Below, piece by piece: positions 8,938-17,701 of a DNA stretch of 64,000 bases. Position 1 is the first letter of the stretch, and every line of letters starts with the position of its first letter. Location: assembly GCA_942493365.1 (NCBI GenBank), contig OW818697.1, positions 1,674,001 through 1,738,000 of the forward strand, written 5' to 3'. The notes below the pieces were generated by a model, which ran no database searches, was not told where the DNA came from, and saw only the letters and a list, made by a program, of their open reading frames with translations. Made by a program: the position numbers and the translations under genes. The stretch comes from UBA8949 sp942493365 (GTDB lineage Bacteria > Bacillota > Clostridia > Saccharofermentanales > UBA5734).

Positions 8938-10176
8938 TCAGCCGGCGTCGGTGGCCGCTGTCACATAGGTATTATAGACAAAACCTTCCATTCCGTCCAT
9001 CGTCAGAACCTTCACCCAATCGCCTTCAGGAGGGGACAGCTGGTAGAGCTTGTCGCCCGTGACCAGCGTCGCCAGCAATTTGGATTCCCGCGAGGCTGCC
9101 TGACGCAGGTTGAGCTGACTGGCATTGACCATCAGCACCGGCAAATCCAGCGCCGGCGTCACATCGGGGTTGAGCGGGTCGGCGGTCACGGTCGGCAGCG
9201 GCGCGGTCGTGCTCGACGGGGTCGTCGCGGTATCGCCGGACTTATCGCGACCCGCCATGACCAAAGCCGCAATCACGATGATCAAGATGACGGCAAAGGC
9301 GCCCAGGCCCAGATAATACGGCAGCCACTTTTTGGGCGGTGGTTTGTGTTCGATAGGCTGCATTTCTGCCGGCGGCTCCAGCACGTCCTGCACACCCAGT
9401 TCAATCGTATCGCTTTCCGATTCTTCCGACTCAACAGACGGCACCTTGCCGAACAACCAAGGCATCCGCTCCTTCATGGTTGGCTTTTCACCGCTGTCGG
9501 GATGATGGTCTTCCTCGTGGTGCAAAACCTCCATGGCAAACCAGGTGATCTCATCGGCAAATCCCCGCAGCCTGGCGGTGTAAAGCAAGTCGCTCACCTT
9601 GGCCGGCTGCTGCCGCATATCCAGCAACACCTCGGCAGCCTCGTTGGCGCTGAAAAAATTGAACAGCACCGGCGGCAATAAAAACAACTGATCGTGATGA
9701 TTGAGGATAATCGAAAAGTATTGCAGCATATTGCCCTTGATGTTGGCAACCGACGCATGGGCATCGCGCGGCGCAGCCGGGCGCAACCGCCGCAGCTCGC
9801 CATCCCTGAAAAGGTAAAAGCCCAAATCCACCGGCAACCAGGCCTGCAAACGTCGGTCATCAAGGACAATCAGCCATTCGGGCGTCATGTGGTATTGATG
9901 CAGCAAGCCATTGAGTTCGTGGCCTTGACGTTTGGACAAAATTTTGAAAAATTCCTGCCAAACCGACACGATTTGCTGTTGTTTGATCATCGAGGCCGAT
10001 GATGACTGTCCGGCGTCCTTGATGGCCACCATCAGCTGCATCGGCCGATGCGTTGTTTGGACGTGGGTGCGTTGCGAAGTTGAGGACAGCATGCCCAGGA
10101 GTGTACCATTGACCAGAAAACTGGTGTTCTGCGCGTCCTGCGAACAGATGCTCAAGGTCAAAGCCATTCGAATCAA
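8938..10176 (-). CDS. membrane-anchored PP2C-like pseudophosphatase with SH3 domain
   Basis: The 412-aa protein has a cytoplasmic domain (1-230), a linker, one TM helix at about 290-312 and an extracellular SH3b-type domain (about 350-412, LNLRQAASRESKLL, GDWVKV, GFVYN). The cytoplasmic part follows the order of a PP2C/PPM phosphatase: GFYLFRDGELRRL fits GDSRxYLxRDGxLxxL, and LFLLPPVLFNFFSANEAAEVL fits the SDGL..LS..E segment, then ARLRGFADEITW fits GSxDNIT. The metal-binding Asp residues are replaced (SDG to PPV, DN to DE), so catalysis is unlikely. A TTG start is chosen because GGGAGG lies seven bases before it; an ATG nine bases in is the alternative. A sensing or scaffold role is inferred. 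Confidence 0.6.
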   Translation of the reverse strand: MIRMALTLSICSQDAQNTSFLVNGTLLGMLSSTSQRTHVQTTHRPMQLMVAIKDAGQSSSASMIKQQQIVSVWQEFFKILSKRQGHELNGLLHQYHMTPEWLIVLDDRRLQAWLPVDLGFYLFRDGELRRLRPAAPRDAHASVANIKGNMLQYFSIILNHHDQLFLLPPVLFNFFSANEAAEVLLDMRQQPAKVSDLLYTARLRGFADEITWFAMEVLHHEEDHHPDSGEKPTMKERMPWLFGKVPSVESEESESDTIELGVQDVLEPPAEMQPIEHKPPPKKWLPYYLGLGAFAVILIIVIAALVMAGRDKSGDTATTPSSTTAPLPTVTADPLNPDVTPALDLPVLMVNASQLNLRQAASRESKLLATLVTGDKLYQLSPPEGDWVKVLTMDGMEGFVYNTYVTAATDAG

Positions 10177-10242
10177 AGCAAGGCCTCCCTGTTTTGGAAA
10201 TAGTCATGATTATTGTAGCGTAAAATTGAGATAATGCCCAGC

Positions 10243-11079
10243 TTATTTGTAAATTCGGCTCTTTTTGTAAACAATATTGCCCGAACCACCGTCTGACCGC
10301 TGCAGCCGTGTGGCGATTCGCTTGGCGACAAAGACGCCCTCGCCGCCAAATTTGAAGGGGATATCGTCGACCTGGCCGGTCATGATATCGTCACAGACCC
10401 CGATCACCGAGGCGATCAGGTCGAGCGGCGCTTCGCCGTCGCGATGGGAGAGGTAAATTTTGACGTACAAACCCTGGGTCTTCGCCTGAAGGTCAAGCAT
10501 ATTTTCACGGTATTCCTCGACGCTCGGGCATCTTTCGTCAAACAGAAAGGTCAGCGGATTGCAGGCGTCGCCCAACAGCAGCGCCCGCTCTTCCCGCAGC
10601 AGCACCGCGACCGAACCCGGCGAATGGCCGGCGGCCGCGAAGATTTCCAGCGACAGGCCGCCCAGGTCGAAAACGTCGCCCGGCCGCATCGCATGGTAAG
10701 CGAAAGGCCGCGCCGGCTGGTAGTCAGCGTCTGGGATCAGCTCGAGCTTTTTGCCGATCATGCGGTTCATATAGTGCTTTCGCCGTTCCATCATGCTGTG
10801 GCTTTTGAACACCGCATCGTCGGCCGGATTCAGATAGACCTCATCAAAAGCCGCTGCCCCCAGCGCATGATCCATGTGACCATGCGTGATCAGCACGATC
10901 AGCGGCTTGCCCGTCAACCCAGCGACAAAGCCCCGCAAGTCGCCGACACCGACGCCCGTGTCTAAGAGCGCCGCCCGTGTCTCGCCCTCGGCCAGGTACA
11001 TCAATTCGCCGGCCACACCGGCAATGCGCGTGACGCGGTCGGTCAGTCGCGTTGCTTTAAAGTAGGTTAAGTCATTCAT
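10243..11079 (-). CDS. MBL-fold metallo-hydrolase
   Basis: This 278-aa protein has the metallo-beta-lactamase signature: THGHMDHALG, the later His in AAGHSPGS, the Asp in LLLGDACNP, and the final His in LSHRDGE. These bind two metal ions. The substrate is not predictable from the sequence; glyoxalase-II-like or lactonase activity is typical of the wider family. No ribosome site is seen before the ATG, and a TATGAT box ends only six bases upstream, so the mRNA could be nearly leaderless. It is divergent from the MgtA gene. Confidence 0.8.
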   Translation of the reverse strand: MNDLTYFKATRLTDRVTRIAGVAGELMYLAEGETRAALLDTGVGVGDLRGFVAGLTGKPLIVLITHGHMDHALGAAAFDEVYLNPADDAVFKSHSMMERRKHYMNRMIGKKLELIPDADYQPARPFAYHAMRPGDVFDLGGLSLEIFAAAGHSPGSVAVLLREERALLLGDACNPLTFLFDERCPSVEEYRENMLDLQAKTQGLYVKIYLSHRDGEAPLDLIASVIGVCDDIMTGQVDDIPFKFGGEGVFVAKRIATRLQRSDGGSGNIVYKKSRIYK

Positions 11080-11131
11080 GGCATTATCATAACATTGACC
11101 GCCACCGGAAGAAAAGACACTTTAAAACTGT

Positions 11132-11137
11132 TATAAT
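11132..11137 (+). promoter_or_regulatory. -10 box for the Mg2+ ATPase gene
   Basis: TATAAT lies about 40 bases before the start codon. No clear -35 is seen, and the leader is too short for an M-box Mg2+ riboswitch. Confidence 0.45.
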
Positions 11138-11175
11138 AGAAACAATAATCTGAGTGCTGTATCGAGGTGATTGTT

Positions 11176-13707
11176 TTGCCAATTCCCGATGACCTCAAGT
11201 ATTGGAGCCTGCCCCAAGCCGATGTTTTGACCAGATACCAGACCTCGCCGGACGGTCTGACCGCCCGGGAAGCCGTTGCGCGGCAAAAAACATTCGGCGA
11301 CAACGCTATTAAATCGCAGGGCAAAACAGCGCCGCTGCTGCTGCTGCTCAGCCAGTTTAAAAATCCGATCATCCTGATCATGATCATCGCCACCCTGATT
11401 TCCGGGCTAACCGGAGACTGGTTGGATTCGCTGATCATTTTGGCCATTGTCCTGGGCAGCGTCATTTTGAGTTTTCTGCAAGAGTACAGCGCCAGCAACG
11501 CCATTGAGAAATTGCGCTCTCAAGTACAGATCAAATCAACCGTGCTGCGGGACGGCCAGACCATTGAAATTCCGACCCGCGCGCTGGTGCCGGGTGACAT
11601 CGTCAGGCTTTCGGCCGGCAGCCTGATCCCGGCAGATGGCCTGATCCTGGCCTGTGACGACCTGCATGTCAACCAGTCCATTTTGACCGGAGAGGCCTTC
11701 CCCGTCGACAAAAACACCGACATCGTCGCCGAAGACGCCAATCTCAGCCAACGCGAAAACTGCGTCTTCATGGGCACCAACGTGCACAGCGGCATTGCCA
11801 CCATGCTGGTGACGCTGACCGGCGGCAAAACCGAATTTGGCCAAATCGCTGGTCAACTGGCCCTGCGTCAGCCCGAAACCGAATTTGAACGCGGCGTTCG
11901 CCATTTTGGCTATTTGCTGACCGAAATGATGCTGATCCTGACCCTAGCCGTTTTCGCCATCAACGTCATCTTCAACCGGCCGGCCATCGATTCGCTGCTC
12001 TTCTCGGTCGCCCTGGCCGTCGGCATCACGCCGCAGCTGCTGCCAGCCATTATCAACGTCACGCTGTCCAAAGGCTCGCGCACCATGGCCAAGGAAGGCG
12101 TCATAGTCCGCCACCTGACCGCCATCGAAAACTTCGGCAGCATGGATGTCCTGTGCACCGACAAGACCGGTACTCTGACCGAAGGCATCGTCCGCCTCGA
12201 TGGTGCGGTCGATCTCGACGGCCAGTCCGCCGACGCCGTCTTTCGGCTGGCCTTGCTCAATGCCCGCCTGCAGACCGGCCTGGTCAATTCACTGGATGAG
12301 GCAATCATCGCCTACCAGGACCTTGACCTCGGCAAGACCGTCAAGCAGGGCGAAATCCCCTACGACTTTACCCGCAAAAGACTGAGTGTGATCGTCACCG
12401 ATAGTCAGAGCTGCGATCTGATCGTCAAAGGTGCCCTCAGCCATGTGCTTGATGTTTGCACCCAGGCCCAAACCAGCACCGCGGTCAAACCACTGGACGC
12501 CGAACGGTTGGCCGGCATTCAGCAACGCTTTGCCGATTGGAGCAATCAGGGTTACCGCGTTCTGGGCATCGCTCACAAGACTGTTCCGACGCAGGACAAA
12601 TACGACGTCACAGACGAAAACGCCCTGATTTTCGTCGGCTTTTTGCTGTTTCTCGATCCTCCCAAGTCCGATGCCGCCGCTACCATCGCCGAACTCAGCC
12701 GCAAAGGCGTTCAGCTGCGCATCATCACCGGTGACAACCAGCTGGTGGCCATTCACACCGCCAAGACCGTCGGTCTCGAGGTCACCGGCATCATGACCGG
12801 CAACGATATCGCCAAACTCAGCGACGAAGCTCTGCGCAAAGTGGCAGAGACCGTCAATCTTTTCGCCGAGTTTGATCCCACTCAGAAAGAACGCATTATT
12901 CTGGCGCTCAAAAAGAACAATCACGTCGTCGGTTATATGGGCGACGGTATCAACGACGCCCCCGCGCTGCACGCTGCCGATGTCAGCATTTCGGTCAACA
13001 CCGCCGTCGACGTCGCCAAAGAAGCCGCCGATTTTGTTCTGCTCGAGAAAAGCCTCGACGTCCTCAAACGCGGCATCGAACTGGGCCGCGCCACCTTTGC
13101 CAACACCCTGAAATACATCAACATCACCACCAGCGCCAACTTCGGCAACATGTTCAGCATGGCCGGAGCCTCGCTCTTTATGCCCTTTTTGCCCCTCCTG
13201 CCCAAGCAGATCCTGCTGATCAACTTCATGACCGATTTCCCCGCCATGACCTTGGCCAACGACAGCGTTGACCCCGAGATGGTCAGCAAACCCCGCCGCT
13301 GGGACATCAAGCTCATCCGTAATTTTATGTTTTCCTTCGGCCTGATCAGCTCGGTCTTTGATTACCTGACTTTCGGCGTGCTCCTCTGGGGCTTCAAAGC
13401 CCCAGAACAGCTCTTCCAGAGTGGTTGGTTCATCCTGTCCATCATCACCGAGCTTTTGGTCCTCATCGTCATGCGCACGCGCAAGCCCTTCTTTAAAAGC
13501 AAACCTGCACCCGTGCTGCTTTTCTCAACCATTGGCGTCGGCATTGTTACCCTGCTCCTGCCCTACCTGCCGATGCAGACCATCCTCGGTATTACGCCCA
13601 TCCCGCCGCTGACCCTCCTGGCCCTGCTCGGTATCGCTGTGCTCTACATCGTGACCACCGAGGTTGGCAAGCACTTTTTCTACAAGACCAAAACCGCCCG
13701 CCGTTAA
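11176..13707 (+). CDS. mgtA: magnesium-importing P-type ATPase
   Basis: This is a P3B-type ATPase of about 843 residues that moves Mg2+ across the cytoplasmic membrane. It has the actuator TGE loop (ILTGEAFPVDK), the phosphorylation site DKTGTLTEG, the nucleotide-binding KGA (IVKGAL), the hinge MGDGINDAPAL, and about ten TM helices including the C-terminal six. Length fits MgtA/MgtB. The frame opens with a GTG at 11167, but GAGGTGA covers that codon and points to the TTG at 11176 as the start. There is no MgtC neighbour and no visible Mg2+ riboswitch. Confidence 0.88.
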   Translation: MPIPDDLKYWSLPQADVLTRYQTSPDGLTAREAVARQKTFGDNAIKSQGKTAPLLLLLSQFKNPIILIMIIATLISGLTGDWLDSLIILAIVLGSVILSFLQEYSASNAIEKLRSQVQIKSTVLRDGQTIEIPTRALVPGDIVRLSAGSLIPADGLILACDDLHVNQSILTGEAFPVDKNTDIVAEDANLSQRENCVFMGTNVHSGIATMLVTLTGGKTEFGQIAGQLALRQPETEFERGVRHFGYLLTEMMLILTLAVFAINVIFNRPAIDSLLFSVALAVGITPQLLPAIINVTLSKGSRTMAKEGVIVRHLTAIENFGSMDVLCTDKTGTLTEGIVRLDGAVDLDGQSADAVFRLALLNARLQTGLVNSLDEAIIAYQDLDLGKTVKQGEIPYDFTRKRLSVIVTDSQSCDLIVKGALSHVLDVCTQAQTSTAVKPLDAERLAGIQQRFADWSNQGYRVLGIAHKTVPTQDKYDVTDENALIFVGFLLFLDPPKSDAAATIAELSRKGVQLRIITGDNQLVAIHTAKTVGLEVTGIMTGNDIAKLSDEALRKVAETVNLFAEFDPTQKERIILALKKNNHVVGYMGDGINDAPALHAADVSISVNTAVDVAKEAADFVLLEKSLDVLKRGIELGRATFANTLKYINITTSANFGNMFSMAGASLFMPFLPLLPKQILLINFMTDFPAMTLANDSVDPEMVSKPRRWDIKLIRNFMFSFGLISSVFDYLTFGVLLWGFKAPEQLFQSGWFILSIITELLVLIVMRTRKPFFKSKPAPVLLFSTIGVGIVTLLLPYLPMQTILGITPIPPLTLLALLGIAVLYIVTTEVGKHFFYKTKTARR

Positions 13708-13720
13708 GATTTCCCAATTC

Positions 13721-13747
13721 CCTCCCAAAGCGACCTCATCCTGCGTA
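13721..13747 (+). promoter_or_regulatory. candidate SigI-type promoter of sigI-rsgI
   Basis: CCTCCCAAAG and CGTA, 13 bases apart, lie 49 bases before sigI. As I recall, SigI promoters in Clostridia have a C/A-rich -35 element and a CGWA -10 element, and these operons are often self-activated. This is a pattern match only. Confidence 0.35.
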
Positions 13748-13795
13748 TGATAGTAGTAGAGGATCCTCAACGATTATCAGCCAAGGAGGCGGCCC

Positions 13796-14518
13796 ATGTT
13801 TCGACGACCCAGTCAGCCCGAAGCGCTGATCGAAAAAATTCAGGCGGGCGATGAAACCTTGCGCAATCAGTTCATCGCCGAGAGCGTGCCCGAGATCAAG
13901 CATTGGGTTCGTCGAATCACCCATTCATATTTCGCAGAACAGGAAGATGAATTCAGTGTCGCCCTGGATGGTTTCAACCAGGCGATCAGCCGCTTCAGCA
14001 GCAGCCTGGATGTCCCGTTTTACAGTTATGCCAACATGCTGGTCAAACACCGCCTGTTTGACTGGATGCGGCGCGACAAGCACAATCGCAACACCCGCGT
14101 TTTTTCCGACTGCGACTCGGAAGACGGCATCCCCATCGAGGAGCGTTTAGCTGACCCCCAAAGCGAACAGTTCGGACACGATTTGGAAATCAACGAATCC
14201 TTGTTGCAACTCGAGATCCATCTTCAGTCGTTTGGCTTCAGCCTCAATCAGATCACCGGCCGGTTTCCCAAACACCGCCCCAGCCAAATGTTCTGCATTC
14301 AGGCTGCTCGCCATCTGTCGAGCGATCAAACGCTCATGGTCCGCCTCATGGCCATGCATCGTCTGCCCGGTGCCGAATTGGCCAAACGGTGTCAGGTCTC
14401 GGTCAAAACGATCGAAAAAAACCGCTCCAGCATTATCCTGCTGGCCCTCTTGATGCGCAGCGATCTTGAACTGATCCACAGCTATATCTCGGCTTTCGAA
14501 AAGGAGGCACAACAATGA
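13796..14518 (+). CDS. sigI: RNA polymerase sigma factor SigI
   Basis: This 240-aa sigma-70-like factor has an N-terminal region 2 (GDETLRNQFIAESVPEI, then the DEFSVALDGFNQAI and FSSSLDVPFYSYA stretches typical of SigI) and a C-terminal helix-turn-helix in GAELAKRCQVSVKTIEKN. SigI factors control heat or wall-stress genes in Bacillus and polysaccharide-degradation genes in cellulolytic Clostridia. AAGGAGG lies six bases before the ATG. Its stop overlaps the next start as ATGA, the usual pairing with its anti-sigma factor. Confidence 0.9.
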   Translation: MFRRPSQPEALIEKIQAGDETLRNQFIAESVPEIKHWVRRITHSYFAEQEDEFSVALDGFNQAISRFSSSLDVPFYSYANMLVKHRLFDWMRRDKHNRNTRVFSDCDSEDGIPIEERLADPQSEQFGHDLEINESLLQLEIHLQSFGFSLNQITGRFPKHRPSQMFCIQAARHLSSDQTLMVRLMAMHRLPGAELAKRCQVSVKTIEKNRSSIILLALLMRSDLELIHSYISAFEKEAQQ

Positions 14519-15483
14519 AAACAGGAACAATCGTTGGCATTGACCGTAAACACGCCCACGTCTTTACGTCCGATTGCCGCATGGTCAAACTTCAATGGCA
14601 GCCAGACATGGTTGTTGGAAAGGAAATTATGATGGAACCCACAAACATTACCCCCGCCCCGGTTGCGCGCAACCGTCGTCTGCAATTTTCGCTGGCCGCC
14701 GCCTGCCTGGTGCTGCTGCTGGTCGTCGGTCTGATCTTTGGCCAAGGCCTCATCACCAGCCCGGTTTACGCCACCCTGTCGATCGACGTCAACCCCAGCC
14801 TCGAGCTTTCGCTCGATCGCGACCTGAACGTCCTGTCGGTCAAGGCCCTGAACGACGATGCCACGCAGCTGCTGGCCGGGCACAACCTGACCGGCCTCTA
14901 CTGGCAGGATGCCGTCAACACCTGGGCCGAAATCCTCAAGGCCAGCAACCAGGTCCAGGTCGATACCATGCTGATTTCCGCCGTCATGCCCGAGGATGCC
15001 ATTCAGCTCAAAACGCAGCTGCTCGCCATGGAAGGCACCGTCAACCAAGGCGTGCTATCCAACATCGAAGTCCGCGCCATTTACTCCAATGATGCAGCGC
15101 TCGTCGGCCAGGCCAGCCAAAACGGCCTCTCGATCGGTCGGCAGATGCTCCTGAATCAAGCCCTGGTCCAAAATCAAAACTGGGATGAGAACAGCATCGA
15201 AAATGCCCCTTTGGGCGAGCTGATCCAAAACCTCTTACAAAATCAAGAGCAAAACCAGACCGGTATCGGCGGCAAGACGACTCAGTCCGCCGCGGAACAA
15301 ACTGGTGCCTCGACCGGCATCACCGAAACCAACCGCGAGACCAATGGCAGCGCCCAACAAACCAACGGCAGCCAAACCAATGGCAGCGCCCAACAGACCA
15401 GCCATGCGTCCAGTTCGAGTTCTTCCGCCCCAAGTAGCCAAAGCCAGCAGACCTCTCAAATCAAGCAATCTTCAGGTCATTAA
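14515..15483 (+). CDS. rsgI: RsgI-type transmembrane anti-sigma factor
   Basis: This 322-aa partner of SigI has an N-terminal cytoplasmic SigI-binding domain (about 1-45, GTIVGIDRKHAHVFTSD), one TM helix (about 59-80) and an extracellular domain beginning YATLSIDVNPSLELSLD. The Asn-Pro in that motif is the known self-cleavage site of RsgI proteins. The C-terminal 80 residues are low-complexity Gln/Asn/Ser/Thr with repeats of NGSAQQT. There is no carbohydrate-binding module, unlike several C. thermocellum RsgI proteins, so the external signal is unclear. A good terminator follows. Confidence 0.88.
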   Translation: MKTGTIVGIDRKHAHVFTSDCRMVKLQWQPDMVVGKEIMMEPTNITPAPVARNRRLQFSLAAACLVLLLVVGLIFGQGLITSPVYATLSIDVNPSLELSLDRDLNVLSVKALNDDATQLLAGHNLTGLYWQDAVNTWAEILKASNQVQVDTMLISAVMPEDAIQLKTQLLAMEGTVNQGVLSNIEVRAIYSNDAALVGQASQNGLSIGRQMLLNQALVQNQNWDENSIENAPLGELIQNLLQNQEQNQTGIGGKTTQSAAEQTGASTGITETNRETNGSAQQTNGSQTNGSAQQTSHASSSSSSAPSSQSQQTSQIKQSSGH

Positions 15484-15504
15484 TCCTGCAAAAACCTCTT
15501 GGAC

Positions 15505-15533
15505 AAAAGGGGGCAGTTCGCTGTCCCTTTTTT
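15505..15533 (+). terminator. terminator of sigI-rsgI
   Basis: AAAAGGGGGCAG and CTGTCCCTTTTTT pair around a TTCG loop, 22 bases after the rsgI stop. Confidence 0.85.
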
Positions 15534-15568
15534 GTGCCAAAATCACAGACAGATCGCTTCAATCAAAC

Positions 15569-15574
15569 TATAAT
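15569..15574 (+). promoter_or_regulatory. -10 box abutting the methyltransferase start
   Basis: A perfect TATAAT ends six bases before the ATG, which places the likely transcription start at or next to the start codon. Confidence 0.5.
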
Positions 15575-15580
15575 TTGAAT

Positions 15581-16171
15581 ATGAATATTGTACAGCACAT
15601 CAAAATGTTTGATCTCATCGCACCCATTTATGGGTGGTTTTTTCAATATCAAGTCAAAAACTATCGACGGATTGTCAGCAAAAACCAAGTCTTTTTTCTT
15701 GATGCTAAAAAAGTGCTGGATCTCGGTTGCGGGACCGGCGCACTATGTTCTGTGCTCGCAGAGCAAGGTCTTTCGGTGACCGGCCTTGATGGCTCACCGA
15801 AAATGATTCGCCTGGCCAAGCGCCTCAACCAAGGCAATACCGCGGCATTCAAAGTTGGCAACGCCCTGTCCCTTGACACGACAGAATTGTCCTATGACAT
15901 CGTCGTTGCCAGTTACGTGCTACATGGTCTGCCCCAAGAGCAGCGAATGCAGTTGTACCGCAAGATGAAAAGCCTGGCCACCCGGCGCGTGATCATTATG
16001 GACTACAATCAAAAGCGCGGCCTGCTGACCAGCCTGATCGAATGGATCGAACGCGGCGATTACTTCGACTTCATTCGCTCGGCCGAAACGGAAATGCGGC
16101 AGATTTTCCCAAGCGTCGAGGTCATCCAGACCGGCAAACGGGCGGCCTGGTATATTTGCAATCTAGATTAA
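15581..16171 (+). CDS. class I SAM-dependent methyltransferase
   Basis: This 196-aa protein carries the SAM-binding motif I VLDLGCGTGALC (about 45-56), the acidic motif II residue in VTGLDGSP and a post-motif VVASYVLHGLP. The substrate is unknown; UbiE/small-molecule methyltransferases look similar. The long ORF begins 92 codons earlier inside rsgI in another frame, but the terminator and TATAAT between them rule that start out. The ATG at 15581 has no ribosome site, so a leaderless mRNA is possible. It marks the left edge of the core before the AT-rich island. Confidence 0.78.
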   Translation: MNIVQHIKMFDLIAPIYGWFFQYQVKNYRRIVSKNQVFFLDAKKVLDLGCGTGALCSVLAEQGLSVTGLDGSPKMIRLAKRLNQGNTAAFKVGNALSLDTTELSYDIVVASYVLHGLPQEQRMQLYRKMKSLATRRVIIMDYNQKRGLLTSLIEWIERGDYFDFIRSAETEMRQIFPSVEVIQTGKRAAWYICNLD

Positions 16172-16172
16172 C

Positions 16173-16796
16173 TCATTCCTTTGGCTTATCGCCATCCTCA
16201 TGATTAAATTCGTAATTTCTTTTACGGTACTCATAGAGCGAATCGAGAACATTCATCGATTCAATTTCTGGGTTTCTTAAATCTTCGAAAAGCTCCTGAC
16301 ATTTTTGCGTACTGATCCCGGTCATCTGAAAAATCGCTTCACGCACCGCGTCAACATCAAGCAAGTTGTGGCTGGAGAGCGGTGTCATGTCAAAACCCGT
16401 TTCCTTGATCGCCGTGGCTCGCAGTACAATGACACAGCCCGGGATGCTGCCCTGCAGCAGCAGCTTGGCATTGCTCGTAAACCGCGCCGACAGCAGGCTC
16501 TCGTTGACCACCCGGTCGAGCGATTCGGCATTGTCCTGACTGCGAATGTACGGAATGAAGCCAACCGTTCTTTTGCTTTTGAAAATATACACGCTAATCA
16601 ACATTTCATGCAACGGATGCAGAATCCAGTCATCGATGCTCATCGTCAAAGCCAGCGCCGCCGCCAGCTGTTTGGCCGCAATAGCAGCACGATCCATGTG
16701 CCCTCTCTCCAATTCCAGAACGCCATACTTGATCCGCATAATTTTGAGCACATCCCTTTCCGAAAGTGTATCAATAATTATTACGGACAATTGCAT
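16173..16796 (-). CDS. hypothetical protein
   Basis: This protein of up to 207 aa has no motif I recognise. It is mixed alpha/beta by eye, with a charged C-terminus ending HEDGDKPKE. The first ATG has no ribosome site, whereas GGAGAGAGG lies five bases before an internal ATG at 16697 (MDRAAIAAKQ), which would give 174 aa and is the more likely start. It is convergent with the methyltransferase gene, with one base between the stops. Confidence 0.55.
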   Translation of the reverse strand: MQLSVIIIDTLSERDVLKIMRIKYGVLELERGHMDRAAIAAKQLAAALALTMSIDDWILHPLHEMLISVYIFKSKRTVGFIPYIRSQDNAESLDRVVNESLLSARFTSNAKLLLQGSIPGCVIVLRATAIKETGFDMTPLSSHNLLDVDAVREAIFQMTGISTQKCQELFEDLRNPEIESMNVLDSLYEYRKRNYEFNHEDGDKPKE

Positions 16797-16814
16797 AAAA
16801 GAATTAGCAGGAAC

Positions 16815-17378
16815 TCAGGTTTCGCGCGTCGATGCTTGGACAATGAAAAAGATCAAATAGACGACTGCCAAAATGGCTGAAACCAAGGTCCAAAAAGCAA
16901 AAGCTGAAATCATCCCAACAGCCAAGGATCCAAGTATTGCGCAAACTATAAAGATGATCATCGTGGCCAAAGAGGCCCCGCGGCTTCGTCGCCCGGCAGT
17001 CGAAGTAATGCCCGCCGCCAGGAAAAACATGAAAAATAGTAATATTCCAAATCCCATGGCGGCACTCGAAGCGGAATCGTTATAATAATAGGGATAACTT
17101 TTTACACTCATAGCGACAGAAAGCAACCCGATCATTGGCGAAACAACAATGCACAAAATTCCGATGACCATCTTGGCCACCATCGTGCCCGTTAATCGCG
17201 GGCGCGGCAGTTTCGGTAGTCTGCCTGGATATACCGGGTAGTAAATCGGGACTGGTGCAATGTACGGCTGGTTTATGACGGGGCGTCCATAAGGATTGGC
17301 TGACTGTCCAGGTGCTGCTGTTCCGCAATCTGGGCAAAATCGGCTTTCATACTGGGTTCCTCAATTTGGACAATACAT
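16815..17378 (-). pseudogene. zinc-ribbon membrane protein with in-frame TGA
   Basis: From an ATG at 17378 with GGAG upstream, the frame reads MYCPN-stop-GTQYESRFCPDCGT, then a Pro/Tyr-rich linker and four TM helices (IGILCIVVSPMIGLLSVAM and three more). The TGA at 17361-17363 falls exactly where the second Cys of the first CxxC should be. The rest of the frame is open to 16815. TGA is a normal stop elsewhere in this window, so this is most simply a TGC/TGT-to-TGA nonsense change in a zinc-ribbon, four-TM (DUF4190-like) protein. The intact downstream ORF starts at 17183 without a ribosome site. Confidence 0.65.
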
Positions 17379-17460
17379 CGGCGATTCTCCTTTATTGAGT
17401 ATTTTGAAGTTTAAGAATGTTTAAGATTTTTCATCGTAATTCTATCATAACAAACATTTT

Positions 17461-17489
17461 ATGTCGATCAGTTCTCTAGGATTGATAGC
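17461..17489. repeat. direct repeat, left copy (3' end of nucleotidyltransferase gene)
   Basis: These 29 bases match 18826-18854 with two transitions. The other copy is the last codons and stop of the nucleotidyltransferase gene. The pair brackets the decayed AbiE/HicB segment. The rest of 17379-17550 shows nothing I can assign. Confidence 0.75.
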
Positions 17490-17550
17490 TACGCTTTCCT
17501 GAAAGCTTTAAGTACACATCTATTACAGTGAAAAAGCTGGACGCATCGTT

Positions 17551-17700
17551 TCAATTGCGCCCCTGCTTAAACCAACATACTCTGCAAAATTGAACCAGTG
17601 CTTTTTGCTGCGATACAAGTTTCCCAAAGTTCTGAGCGATTAAAGAAATAATCAGGGTGTTCAGACTAACGCCTTCTTCTTCCGCTTGAACAGCAATTTC
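17551..17700 (-). pseudogene. C-terminal fragment of a HicB-like antitoxin
   Basis: The frame encodes KEIAVQAEEEGVSLNTLIIS and the following LIAQNFGKLVSQQ. This nearly repeats the C-terminal ribbon-helix-helix tail of the HicB-like protein at 20.0-20.4 kb. It is joined out of frame to the truncated AbiEii gene, and the N-terminal HicB domain is absent. It should not be expressed as a functional antitoxin. Confidence 0.7.
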
Positions 17701-17701
17701 C

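Noticed and set aside
11080..11175. M-box or other Mg2+ riboswitch before mgtA
   Set aside because: The region between the -10 box and the start is about 35 bases.
16305..16880. 191-aa plus-strand ORF
   Set aside because: The opposite-strand frame has a better ribosome site and more protein-like composition; this one looks like a shadow.
17361..17363. Selenocysteine codon
   Set aside because: I see no convincing SECIS-like hairpin after the TGA, and a zinc-ribbon Cys is not a usual selenocysteine site; a nonsense change is simpler.
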